A DNA stretch of 64,000 nucleotides from Paucimonas lemoignei. Lineage in GTDB: Bacteria > Pseudomonadota > Gammaproteobacteria > Burkholderiales > Burkholderiaceae_D. The notes under the pieces are model-generated. The model did not search any database. It was not told the DNA's origin and saw only the letters and a list, made by a program, of their open reading frames with translations. The DNA lies in contig NZ_SLZQ01000001.1 in assembly GCF_004342585.1 (NCBI RefSeq), positions 434,001 through 498,000 on the forward strand, read 5' to 3'. A program made the translations under genes and the position numbers. Below, in pieces: positions 25,812-36,500 of this stretch; position 1 is the stretch's first letter; each line of letters opens with the position of its first letter.

Positions 25812-26934
25812 AAGTGATGTCAGCTTCCAGTTCTTCACGCGGATAGCCTGCCAGCAATCCAGCGTAACGCTGCAACAACTGGGGCACAATCCGGTCCCAG
25901 TCGAATTCCCTGGTCACGTACTGCCGCGCATTCGCACCCATTCTTGCCATGTCCTTCTGGAACATGGCTTCGATTCCTTCAGTCAGCGCGGCGGCGGACC
26001 TCGGCTTGACCAGCATGCCCGTGTTCTCGTCGACCAGTTCGGCAACCCCGCCCGCGTCCACGCCAAGCACTGGCAAGCCGCAAGCCATGGCTTCCAGCAC
26101 GATCAACCCGAAAGTCTCGCTGTCGCCGGGGTGCACCAGCAAATCGCAGCTGGCAAGCAATTGCGCGAGCAGCCGCAGGTCGCGCACGAAGGGGATGAAG
26201 GTGGCATGCCGACAACGCGGCATGTCATCGCCGCTCCCGATCATGACGAGGTGATACCGTTTTCCCAACTTGGTGACGGCTTCGAGGAGTAGATGCAAAT
26301 TCTTTTCGGGAGCAAAGCGGCCGGCATACACCAACAGCCTGGTATCCGGCGGAAGCCTCAACTGCGCGCGCAAGGTCGGGTCGCGCCGCTGCGGCCGAAA
26401 CATCCAGGTGTCCACGCCAAGCGGCTGGTGTATGGCCTCGGTCACGCCGATGGCATGAAGCTGCTGCGTCATGATCCTGCTCGGCGCAAGCACCATGTCG
26501 AATTGCCGGTAGAGATATTTCAGATACTTTTCACTCGCCTGCTGGGCTACATTACCAAGGCGTCGCCCGATCACTTGTGGCATGTCAGAGTGGTAGAACG
26601 CCACGACCGGCACCCTGTATTTGTGGCGCATGCGCAGCGCGGCCCATGCGCAGTGATATGCATCCCCCACTTCGATCAGGTCCGGCTGCAGGCTGCGGAG
26701 GATCCGGGTGGCGGAACCGATCGAGCGCGGCATCCGGTATCCGCATATGCCGGGTATCGGCAAGCTGGGAATTTTCATTGCAACCGGATTCGATTTCCCA
26801 CGGCCAATGCTCGGGCTCAGGATGGTATGTTGAATATTGCCGCGACGGGCAAGCCAACGCGCTTTCGCGTTCAGGTATGAACTGACGCCACCACCCTCGG
26901 CGGCATAGAACATCGTGATATCGATCAGATGCAC
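25792..26934 (-). CDS. GT4-type glycosyltransferase
   Basis: A retaining glycosyltransferase of the GT4 family with about 380 residues. The N-terminal Rossmann domain begins HLIDITMFYAAEGGGVSSYL. The C-terminal domain has VDTWMFRPQRRD, LVYAGRFAPEKNLHLLLEA and the nucleotide-sugar-binding E-x7-E in ETFGLIVLEAMACGLPVL. I chose the GTG at 26934 because family similarity starts there. The same frame stays open up to 27294, but that stretch is Cys/Arg-rich without domain character and would overlap ftsH on the other strand. The ribosome-binding site is weak, so the start is uncertain; ATG 26913 is possible. It is coupled to the deacetylase-like gene. Confidence 0.82.
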   Translation of the reverse strand: MHLIDITMFYAAEGGGVSSYLNAKARWLARRGNIQHTILSPSIGRGKSNPVAMKIPSLPIPGICGYRMPRSIGSATRILRSLQPDLIEVGDAYHCAWAALRMRHKYRVPVVAFYHSDMPQVIGRRLGNVAQQASEKYLKYLYRQFDMVLAPSRIMTQQLHAIGVTEAIHQPLGVDTWMFRPQRRDPTLRAQLRLPPDTRLLVYAGRFAPEKNLHLLLEAVTKLGKRYHLVMIGSGDDMPRCRHATFIPFVRDLRLLAQLLASCDLLVHPGDSETFGLIVLEAMACGLPVLGVDAGGVAELVDENTGMLVKPRSAAALTEGIEAMFQKDMARMGANARQYVTREFDWDRIVPQLLQRYAGLLAGYPREELEADITYATERR

Positions 26935-27131
26935 GTTGATTAAATGTCGTGTGAGTACTCCACCATAGCCCACTAATGACAAACAGCGATTGAGCCCAGT
27001 CAAACGCAAAAATCGACATGAGTAGTCAATATAAATGTGAATGGAATTGATTCGCAGAAGGAACGATTTCAATCTAATACATTCAGTAAAAGCATGTAAT
27101 AACGTGAACGCACTCTGACACAGGAGTTGGC

Positions 27132-29195
27132 ATGGAGTGGCCCAAGAGAAACGATACCAATCGCGAAGCCGACAAAGACAAGCGCGTGCCAGGAAAAACG
27201 CCGGCCCAGGATAGCTTGCCGCGCCGCGCATGGCTGGTCTTCCTTGGCATCCTGCTTGCCAATTACCTGTTGATGCGCTTTCTGTTTCCGGCACATGACG
27301 AGCCGGTTACCATTCCCTATACGGCCTTCAAGGCGGAAGTCGCCCGCCAAAATGTGACGGCCATATTCAGCCAGGGAGCGAGCATCGAGGGACGCTTTGC
27401 CAATCCCGTCACCTGGCCGCCGGAAGATGGCAAGGGCGCGCTGACGAATCCCGCAAAGCGCGTGCCCACGGAACCGGTCAAGCCCCGCACCGCCTCGACC
27501 TTCACGACGACGCTGCCGCAATTCGTCGGACCCGAGCTGGAGCGCTTTCTCATCGATCACAAGGTCGAGATCAGCGCGGTGCCGATACAAAACGGTAGTC
27601 CTTGGGCAACGCTTCTGTTCGGTTTCGGCCCGGCCATCCTGCTCATCGCTTTTTATGTCTGGCTGTATCGGCGCGCCTCCCAGCAGGGTGGCGGCCTCGG
27701 CGGCGGCCTGTTCGGGATCGGCAAGAGCAAGGCGCGGCGCTACGACCAGGAAAGCGACGCCAAGGTAACGTTCGACGATGTCGCCGGGATCGATGAGGCG
27801 GAAAACGAGTTGATCGAGATCGTCGACTTCCTGCGCAACCCGTCCAAATACACGCGCCTGGGCGGCACCGCGCCGAAAGGAGTCTTGCTGATCGGCGCGC
27901 CCGGCACCGGCAAGACGCTGCTCGCCCGCGCCGTTGCCGGCGAGGCGGGCGTGCCCTTCTTTTCGATGAGCGCGGCCGAGTTCGTGGAAATGATCGTCGG
28001 CGTCGGCGCGGCGCGGGTGCGCGACCTGTTCAAGCAGGCGCGGGAAAATGCGCCGGCCATCATCTTTATCGATGAAATCGACAGCATCGGCCGAGCCCGC
28101 GGCCAGGTGTCGCTCGGCGGTTCGAGCGAACAGGAACAGACGCTCAACCAGATCCTGACCGAGATGGATGGTTTCTCCAGCCGGGAAGGCATCATCGTCC
28201 TCGCCGCCACCAATCAGCCGGATGTGCTCGACAAGGCATTGCTGCGCCCGGGGCGCTTCGACCGCCGCGTGGTATTGAATCTTCCCGACAAGACGGGCCG
28301 GGAAGCCATCCTGCGCGTTCATACTCGCAAGGTGCCGCTTGCCAAGGACATCGACCTGCTTGAACTGGCAGGCAACACGCCAGGCCTGTCCGGCGCCGAT
28401 CTGAAAAACCTGGTGAATGAAGCGGCGCTCATGGCGGCAAGGCGCGAACAGAACGATGTCCGCATGAAGGATTTCATGGATGCGCTGGAGAAAATCGTGC
28501 TCGGACCGGAGCGGCCGCTGTTGCTCAGTGACGCAGACCGCGAGCGCATCGCTTACCACGAGAGCGGCCATGCCATCCTCGGCTTGCTGGTGCCGGGGGC
28601 CGACCCGGTCAACCGCGTGACGATCGTGCCCCGCGGACAGGCTCTCGGCGTGACTTACCAGCGGCCGCAGACCGATCGCTATAATTACCCGGAAGCGTAT
28701 CTGCGCGCCCGCATCATCGGTATGCTGGGAGGCCGCGCCGCCGAGGAAATCGTCTATGGCACCAAGACGACCGGCGCGGAAAGCGATATCGAGCAAGCCA
28801 CCGGCCTGGCGCGGAACATGGTCACCCGCTGGGGCATGAGCGAGAAACTGGGGATGGTCCAGCTGGCGGCGCACCAGAATCCTTATCTGGGCACGGAACT
28901 CGCGCAATCGCGACCGTTCAGCGAGGAAACCGCCCAACTTATCGATGCGGAAGTCCATCGCATCATCTCGGAATGCCATGAGCAGGCCCGCACACTGCTG
29001 CAGAAACATCGCGCCAACCTCGACGGCCTGGTTGCGGCACTACTGGCGCGTGAGACGCTGGACGAGCATGAAATCCTGGAAGCCAGCGGATTGCCTCCGG
29101 CGCCCCCGCTGGAAAACCGCCCTATTCCGCTCGGCGGCTACGACACCCAAGGAGGCGTGTCGGCTGCCGATACGATGACAAATCGACTGGACTAG
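27132..29195 (+). CDS. ftsH: FtsH-family ATP-dependent zinc metalloprotease
   Basis: A membrane-bound AAA+ protease that extracts and degrades membrane and some cytoplasmic proteins. In order: TM1 (about 32-50), a periplasmic domain with an extra Pro-rich segment (about 95-125), TM2 (about 160-178), the AAA module with GAPGTGKT (about 254), Walker B IIFIDEID (about 310) and RPGRFDRR (about 371), and the peptidase domain with HESGH (about 475). At 687 residues it is longer than the usual housekeeping FtsH. No rrmJ or folP neighbour is present, so it is probably a second, paralogous copy. AGGAG lies 6 bases before the ATG. It converges with the ccr gene with a 20 bp gap. Confidence 0.93.
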   Translation: MEWPKRNDTNREADKDKRVPGKTPAQDSLPRRAWLVFLGILLANYLLMRFLFPAHDEPVTIPYTAFKAEVARQNVTAIFSQGASIEGRFANPVTWPPEDGKGALTNPAKRVPTEPVKPRTASTFTTTLPQFVGPELERFLIDHKVEISAVPIQNGSPWATLLFGFGPAILLIAFYVWLYRRASQQGGGLGGGLFGIGKSKARRYDQESDAKVTFDDVAGIDEAENELIEIVDFLRNPSKYTRLGGTAPKGVLLIGAPGTGKTLLARAVAGEAGVPFFSMSAAEFVEMIVGVGAARVRDLFKQARENAPAIIFIDEIDSIGRARGQVSLGGSSEQEQTLNQILTEMDGFSSREGIIVLAATNQPDVLDKALLRPGRFDRRVVLNLPDKTGREAILRVHTRKVPLAKDIDLLELAGNTPGLSGADLKNLVNEAALMAARREQNDVRMKDFMDALEKIVLGPERPLLLSDADRERIAYHESGHAILGLLVPGADPVNRVTIVPRGQALGVTYQRPQTDRYNYPEAYLRARIIGMLGGRAAEEIVYGTKTTGAESDIEQATGLARNMVTRWGMSEKLGMVQLAAHQNPYLGTELAQSRPFSEETAQLIDAEVHRIISECHEQARTLLQKHRANLDGLVAALLARETLDEHEILEASGLPPAPPLENRPIPLGGYDTQGGVSAADTMTNRLD

Positions 29196-29215
29196 AACTT
29201 GAAATCGCGCCGGTT

Positions 29216-30535
29216 TTATGCCGGCGCCTTGAAGCGCTGCTCGATTTCTTCCCGCGTTTTCATTCCCGATACGTCACCGGGCATGATCAGTACGCTGGCA
29301 TTGCCAATGATCTTGTTGTTGTAGAGGTCGTGATGGGCCTGCGGCAGATGGTCGTAAGCATAAGTGCGGCTGTTGATCACGCTGATCTGGCGCTTGGTGA
29401 TGAGCGTATTGGCTTGCCGGCAGTCGAGGAAATTGGCGTAGTGCGAACCCAGGATGCGCTTTTGATGCATCCACAGGTGGCGCACGTCGAAGCTCAGCTC
29501 GTAGCCAGTCGTGGCGCCGCAGATGACAATACGGCCGAAGCGCGCGGCCAGGAACACCGACGTCGCGAAGGTCTCGCGCCCGGAGTGCTCGAACACCACG
29601 TCCGGCGAGCGCTTTTGCCCGCAGATTTCCCAGATGCGCTTGCCCATCGCCTTCATCATCTGTGCGCGGCGGGAATTGTTGGCAGTCGCTTCGTAGTGAT
29701 TGAATTCGCTGTCCGTGACTTCGTATCCCTTGAACTCGGTGCGATTGATATAGCCGATCGCGCCGAGCTTCATGCAGAACTTGCCTTTTTCCTCGCTGGA
29801 GACGACGGCAATCGCGTCCGCTCCCATCTCGCGGCACAACTGGATGGCATAGGTGCCGAGACCGCCGGCGCCGCCCCAAATCAGCACCAGTTCGCCCGGC
29901 TTGATCTGAGCCTGGGTGATCAGCATGCGGTAGGCAGTGAAGTAAGTCAGGATGTAGGACGCGGCGTCTTCCCAGGTCAGGTGCCTGGGCTTGGGCAGGA
30001 TCTGCTGGGCCTGCGCCGCAACGAATTGGGCGTAGGTGCCATCCGGCGTTTCATAACCCATGATGGCGTGGTTCTGGCTGCTCATCGGGTCGAACGATGT
30101 GAAATTCGGATTGTTCAGGCTGCCATTGCCATGCTCCAGGCATTGCTTGAAACAAGTGACGATCACTTCGTCGCCCGGCTGGCAATTCTTGACGTTCTTG
30201 CCAACCTTCCAGACGATTCCCGAGGCATCCGAACCCGGTATATGGTAGTCCAGCTTGTGCAGGTTGAACACGCTGATCGGCTGGCCGAGGCCGGCCCACA
30301 CCGTGTTGTAATTGACGCCGACCGCCATCACCCGCACCAGCACATCGTTGTCGCCGACTTCCGGAACGGGAACGACTCGCTGCACCAGGGCTTGCAAGGG
30401 CTCGCCGAAGCGGTTCTTCTCGATGACCCAGGCATGCATGGAATCCGGCACCACGCCGATTTCGCCATATTCCTGCAGAGCGTAGATTTCGGGGCGCTTG
30501 GCGCCGGCATCGATATTTTTCAGAATGGCTGACAT
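29216..30535 (-). CDS. ccr: crotonyl-CoA carboxylase/reductase for alkylmalonyl-CoA supply
   Basis: A 439-residue medium-chain dehydrogenase/reductase of the crotonyl-CoA carboxylase/reductase family, which reduces a 2-enoyl-CoA with NADPH and carboxylates it to an alkylmalonyl-CoA. Family features: MHAWVIEKNRFGEP, VLVRVMAVGVNYNTVWAGLGQPISVF, HIPGSDASGIV, the NADPH fold IWGGAGGLGTYAIQL (about 220), VFEHSGRETFATSVF and a C-terminal LYNNKIIGNASVLIMPG. The gene starts 3 bp after the PKS stop, so it is co-expressed with the assembly line. The obvious role is to provide an ethyl- or longer alkylmalonyl extender for the adjacent AT domain. Chain length cannot be read with confidence; a role in the ethylmalonyl-CoA pathway is less likely given the location. 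Confidence 0.9.
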   Translation of the reverse strand: MSAILKNIDAGAKRPEIYALQEYGEIGVVPDSMHAWVIEKNRFGEPLQALVQRVVPVPEVGDNDVLVRVMAVGVNYNTVWAGLGQPISVFNLHKLDYHIPGSDASGIVWKVGKNVKNCQPGDEVIVTCFKQCLEHGNGSLNNPNFTSFDPMSSQNHAIMGYETPDGTYAQFVAAQAQQILPKPRHLTWEDAASYILTYFTAYRMLITQAQIKPGELVLIWGGAGGLGTYAIQLCREMGADAIAVVSSEEKGKFCMKLGAIGYINRTEFKGYEVTDSEFNHYEATANNSRRAQMMKAMGKRIWEICGQKRSPDVVFEHSGRETFATSVFLAARFGRIVICGATTGYELSFDVRHLWMHQKRILGSHYANFLDCRQANTLITKRQISVINSRTYAYDHLPQAHHDLYNNKIIGNASVLIMPGDVSGMKTREEIEQRFKAPA

Positions 30536-30538
30536 GAT

Positions 30539-33500
30539 TTATTCACCCAGAAATTTGGCCAGCTGCTTTTCATAGCCGGTGACGATTGCGATCAGGTTGC
30601 GGTGATAGCGGCCGGCGATCCTGGCGACATCCTCTTCGCTGAAACGCTTGCGGTCGAATGCCAGCCGCACCCAGGTTTGCTCTTCCGGCACCACGAATAC
30701 GCGCAGCGGGAAGTGCCAGCCATCGGCCCAGGTGGAAGCGACTGCGCGGATCGGCAGTGCCGCTTCGCCGGATTGCGCGCGCGGGATGTTCTCGAAAATG
30801 AAATTGCTCGAGTACAGTTCTTCCGGCGCGATGTCTTGACCTGCGCCGGCTTCGCTTGCCAGCGCGGCAAGTCGAGCCAGCGGCAAACCGCTATGAGCCT
30901 GCGCGTTGGCGTTGGCTTCATGCACCGCCAGCAGCAGTTCGGCAACGCTCGCTGCCGGAGTAACCTGCATGCGCACCGGCAGCGAGTTGGTGCATTGGCC
31001 GATGACCTCGGATATGCCTTCATAGTCGGCGGTGCGGCCGTGCACCGTGACGCCATACACGATGTCGCGGCTATGCCCCAGTTGTGCCAGCGACAATGCC
31101 CACGCCGCCTGATAAATGGCATTGGCGGTGGTGCGCGTGGCACGGGCGCATTCCTGGACATGCTGCAGCGTGGTCGGGTCGAGCGTGAACTGTTGCTCGC
31201 CGTAGGCATCTTCTCCCTCAGCCAGCAGCGGCTGCGGCGACATCAGCTGTTGCAGCGGGTCGGCATGGCGGTAAGCGTTGAAAACCTTGCGCCAGTGCGC
31301 TTCGTCGAGAGCAGTCGGCTGGGCGGCGAGCCAGTCGAGATAGCGTCCGAAATTCGTGCCATGCGGCGGAGGCGGCAATTCCGCGCCGCTGCCGATGGCA
31401 AACAGGCAAGCCATCAGGTCGGCGCTCAGCATGCTGGACGTCCAGCCGTCGAGAATGATCTGATGCTGCGACAACAGCACGGCAAAACGCATGGCATGCG
31501 GCGACAGGATGACATGGTAAAGTCGCAGAGCCGGAGCCTGCGCGAGATCGTAGTAAGTCGTGCGGTCGCGCGCCATCAATTCCTGCAGCGCCTTTTGCTG
31601 CGCGGCCGGGTCAAGCTGCGAATAATCCAGCGCCGTCACGGCAAAATCGGCATGACGGCATACCACCTGTACCGGCGCTCCGTTGGCGTCTTCCAGGAAG
31701 CGGCTGCGCAAGGGCTGATGACGTGCCACCAAGGCCTGCCAGGCTTTTTCCAGCAAGCCGCGGTCGAGCGGCCCTTCCATCACCGATAGCGCCTGGACGA
31801 TGTTGCCGTGTTTGCCGGCCCGGAAGCGGCGATAGATTTCCGTCTGCAATGCGGTCAGGCCATAGCTTGCGTCCACTTGTTGGGGATCGATGCCGTGCTT
31901 TGCCAGCAATGCGGCATCGAGCGCTGCGGCCGGTCGAGCCTGCTGCATTTGCTCGGTTGCGGCATCGGACTCGTTGGCAGCGTCATTTCCTGCCCCTGCT
32001 GCTTTCGCTGCTTCCGCCTTCTTCAGGAATTGCGCCACTTGCGCGATCGTGGGCGTGGTGAACATCTGCTTGGGATCGATGAGCAAGCCCATCTTTTTCG
32101 CCTTGACGACGATCTTCACACCCAGCAGCGATTCGCCGCCAAGCTCGAAGAAGTTGTCGTTGACGCCGATCTTGCCGATGCCGAGGGTTTCCTGCCAAAT
32201 GGAAGCCAGCAGCTTTTCTTCCGGCGTGGATGGCGCGACGTATTCAGTCGACAGGCTCGGGCGTTCGTACAATTCCAGGCTGCCGGATGAAGCTGCGGTT
32301 TCTACATCGTCACTTACATCGCTGTCTTTGATCAGCGCCTCGCCCAGCGTACTGTTCTTGCGGCGCAGCTGGTGAAAATCGACCGTCGAGATGATGGCCT
32401 GCGACTGGCCGGCCGCAAGTACGCGGTGAATCACTTCGATGCCTTCGCGGGGCAGGATGGCGTTCTTGTTTTCCTGCAGGCGCTGCAACAGGGCGGCATC
32501 GCCCTGCGCGCGTGCAAGCTGCTGCGGCGTGCTCCAGATATCCCAATCAATCGAGACGAAGCGCGTGGCTGCTTTGCCATCCTTGCCCTTATTGCGGCGT
32601 TGCGATTGTGCCAGCGCATCCAGCCAGGCACAGGCGCTGACATAGCCAACCAGCCCGTAACCGGTGGTCGCCACCGACATCGAAGAGCACAGCACCACCA
32701 GTTCAAGCTGATCTTCTTCCAGCGCTGCCAGCAGGTTCTTGGTGCCTCGGACCTTCGGCGCGAGCACCGCTTCGATGATGTCGCGCGAGGTTTCCCGGAT
32801 CGGCACGAATTCGCCATAGCCGGCGCAATGCACAAGGCCATCGATGCGGCCGAATCGCGCGCGGGCCTGTGCCAAGGCTGCCTGTACCTGCACGGCATCA
32901 TTCACATCCGCTTGCAGCAGCAAGACTTGTGCGCCCGCAGCCTGCAGGGAGCGAATGCCGCGAACCTGTTCCTTTATCAGCGCATCCGCTGCTTCATCGG
33001 CAAGAAGCGCATCCCACAGCGATTCGGCCGGGAAGGCAGCGCGCTGCAGCAACACCAGCCGAGCCTGCCGCGCGGCCAGAGCCTGGGAATGGACCATGCC
33101 GACGCCACCCAGGCCGCCGGTGACGATATAGACGCCCTGTTCGCGGATGGGTAAATCTTCCGCTGCCGGCTTGGCCGTGGCCAAGGGGATGTAATCGAGA
33201 ATGAAGCGCAAGCCGTTGCGCAGTGCGACGGATTCACTTGCACCATTGCCTGCCTGCTCAAGCTGCGCGATCAGTCGCTGCAGTTCGGCGGCAATAGCCT
33301 GCGCGGCGGCACTGGTATCCATCAACGAATTGCCGCCTGACTGCAGATCGAACGTCGTAAAGCGAATATTGGGAAACTCGTATGGAATCACGCGAGCCGG
33401 GCCGGTTATCAGCGCCTGGCTGCAATCCACTTCGTCGTTCGCCAGCACCGCTTCGCGGTTCACGGTAAGGGCAAGAATCGGCAAAGTGACATTGATCTGG

Positions 33501-36500
33501 CAGGTGTCGATGGCTTGCGCCAGGTAGACGAAGCTCAGGTGCGAATCCGTCATGCGCGCAGTATCATCGGAGGCATCAGAGCGTTGTTCCAGGCTCCAGC
33601 AATGCAGCACCACCTGTGGAAGCTGCTGACGTGCCTGAAGTTGTTCCAGTAGGCGACGGTAGTCTTCTGCGTTGGCGGGGTCGATGCGATACGCTTGACT
33701 GCCAGGTTGCCCGCTGATCTCACCAAAGCCATCGCCTTGCGTAACGCTTACTACCCGAGCCCCTTGTTGCCGCAGCAATTCCAATGCAGCCGCACCGGTT
33801 CCCTTCGAATCGACAAAGGCCAGCACCGTCGATGCGCCGACATTTTCAGTTGTATCGAATGGCAAATCCTGCAGGCGCCAGGAAGGTTGCCAGAACCACT
33901 CGCCAACCGGGAGCTTGGCACCCGCTTGCGGTGCGTGCTTGCGGTTTTCCACCCAGTAGCGCTTGCGTTCGAATGGATAAGTCGGCAGCGCGATACGCTT
34001 GCGTTGTTCCTCGCCATGGAAGGCTTTCCAGTCCGGTGTCACGCCAGCCAGCCAGAGCTTGCCCATGGTTTCGAGCAAGTGGAACTGGTCATCTTTCTCT
34101 TCCTTCACGTGACGCAGGCTATTCAGCAACACGCTCTGCGAATTCGGCTGCAACTGGCTGCGCACGAAGCTGCACAAGGCATTGCCGGGGCCGACCTCCA
34201 GGAACACGCTGTTGTCATCCTTGAGCAGCGTGGCTACGCCATCGGAAAAACGCACAGGTTGACGCAGGTGGTTTTTCCAGTAGGCGGCGGTAGCGATCTC
34301 TGCAGGGTCGGCCCAGCCACCCGACATGTTGGAAATGAAGGGAATAGCAGGCTTGCCGAACTTGATGGTGGGTAGGAACTGGCCGAATTCCTGCAGGATC
34401 GGATCGACCATCGGCGAGTGCCCAGCCGTATCGATCAACAGCTTTTTGTATTCGATTTCGCGCTTCGAGAGAATTTCCTCGAATTCCTGCATCGGGCCGA
34501 TGCGCCCGGCGACGACGCAGCGGCCCGGATCGTTGATGGTGGCGATCGACACGCCGTCGATCAGAAGCTGCTGCACTTCCTCTGCCGGCAGCGTCACGCT
34601 CAGCATGCTGCCCTTTTCAATTTTCTCGAACAGCGCGCCCCGGCAGCAGATCAGGCTGACTGCATCTTCCAGGCTGAAGACGCCGGCAATGCAGGCGGCA
34701 ATGTATTCGCCCAGGCTGTGACCGATCAGGGCATCGGGCTTGACTCCCCATGACATCCAAAGTCTAGCCAGGCTGTATTCGACGGCAAACAGCGCGCCGA
34801 AGAAGTTCTTGGGCTTTTGCAGCGTCGCGGCGTTCGCTTCGGCTTGCGCGGCATCCGGATAAATCAGCCCAACCAGGTCCAGGCCGATCTTGCGGCGGAA
34901 CAGTGCCGCACACTCATCCATGCTGGCGCGGAAGGCCGGCTCCTGCTCATACAGGTCGCGCGCCATGTCGACATGCTGGGTTCCCCCTCCAGGAAACATG
35001 AACACGACCTTGCGCGGCTTGTCCGACGCGCGTCCGGTGATGCCTTTGGCCGGCGCAACCTGCCCAGCCAAGCGAGGTGGCATGTCGTCCTGCAAGACGA
35101 ATGCGCGGCGGAAGGCAAACGGCTTGCGGCCAACCTGCAGCGTATAGGCGGCATCAGCCAGTTTTTCACTGTCGGCATGCTTCATCCAGTCGGCCAGATT
35201 GTCCGTCATGCGGTCCAGCGCAGCCGGCGTCTTGGCGGACAACACCAGCAATTGCCAGGGACGGCTTTCCGACGATTCCGTTTCGGGCGGCTCTTCCAGC
35301 ACGATATGCGCATTCGTGCCGCCGATACCCAGCGAGCTGACGCCGGCGCGAGCAGGATGCTCGCCCTCCTCGATGCGCTCGAGCTTGTCGATGACGTAAA
35401 ACGGGCTGTTTTCGATATCCAGCTTGGGATTCGGTTTTTCGAAATTCAGGCTTTCGGGAATCACCTTGTTTTTCAAGGCCAGCGAAGCCTTGATGACGCT
35501 GGCCGCTCCGGCCGCCATGCCAAGATGGCCGATATTGGTCTTGACCGAGCCGATGCCGCAGAAATTCTTTTTATCCGTCTGCAGGCGGAAGGCGCGCGTA
35601 AGCGCGGTGAATTCGATCGGGTCGCCAAGTTCGGTGGCCGTGCCGTGCGCCTCGATGAAGCGGATGGTGTCGGGCTCGACTCCGGCCACTGCCTGCGCCT
35701 CGGCGATGATATTGGTCTGGCCGACGATGCTGGGCGCGGTATAGCCGATCTTTTCCGAACCGTCATTGTTGACTGCCGAACCCTTGATGACCGCATAGAT
35801 CGTGTCATTGTCGGCTAGCGCATCTTCCATTCTCTTCAAGAGCACGAAGCAGGTGCCGGCGCCGCCGACAGTACCCTTGCCCTTTTCATCGAAGGCGCGG
35901 CAATAGCCATCCGGCGAGCTGTAGCCGCCCTGGTGATAGATATGGCCGGTACAGTTGGGCGTGGCGATATGCGAACCACCGGCCAGGGCCATCTTGGATT
36001 CGCCATTCAAGAGGCTCTGGCATGCCAGGTGAATGCATACGAGCGAAGTCGAGCAGGCCGTGCCCAGCGCGATGCTCGGGCCATTCAGGTTCAGCTTGTA
36101 GGAGATCCGCGAAGCGAACATATCCTTGTCGACGCTGATCTGCGTATCCAGTGCATCCCCGGCCGAGGTTGCCTCGTCGCCTTTCAACAGGTTGAAGATG
36201 AAATAGGTGCTCATGTTCACGCCGGCGAACACGCCGATGCTGCCATTGACCGATTCCGGCGTATAACCCGCATGCTCCAGCGTTTGCCACGCGACTTCGA
36301 GGGCGAAACGATGCTGCGGGTCGAGATTGGCCGCCTCGCGCGGATTCATTTCAAAGAAATGCGCGTCGAACTTGTCCTGGTCTGGGATGAAGCCGGCGGC
36401 GGGCACGAAGTTGGGGTCATCCAGCGCGGCCTGGGATACGCCCATGCGTTCCAGTTCTTCTCTTGAAAAACGGGTGATGCAATCCGTCGAGCTGACCAGG

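Noticed and set aside
26935-27294. N-terminal extension of the glycosyltransferase up to an ATG at 27294
   Set aside because: The added ~120 residues have no domain character and would overlap ftsH on the opposite strand by more than 160 bp; family similarity starts near 26934.
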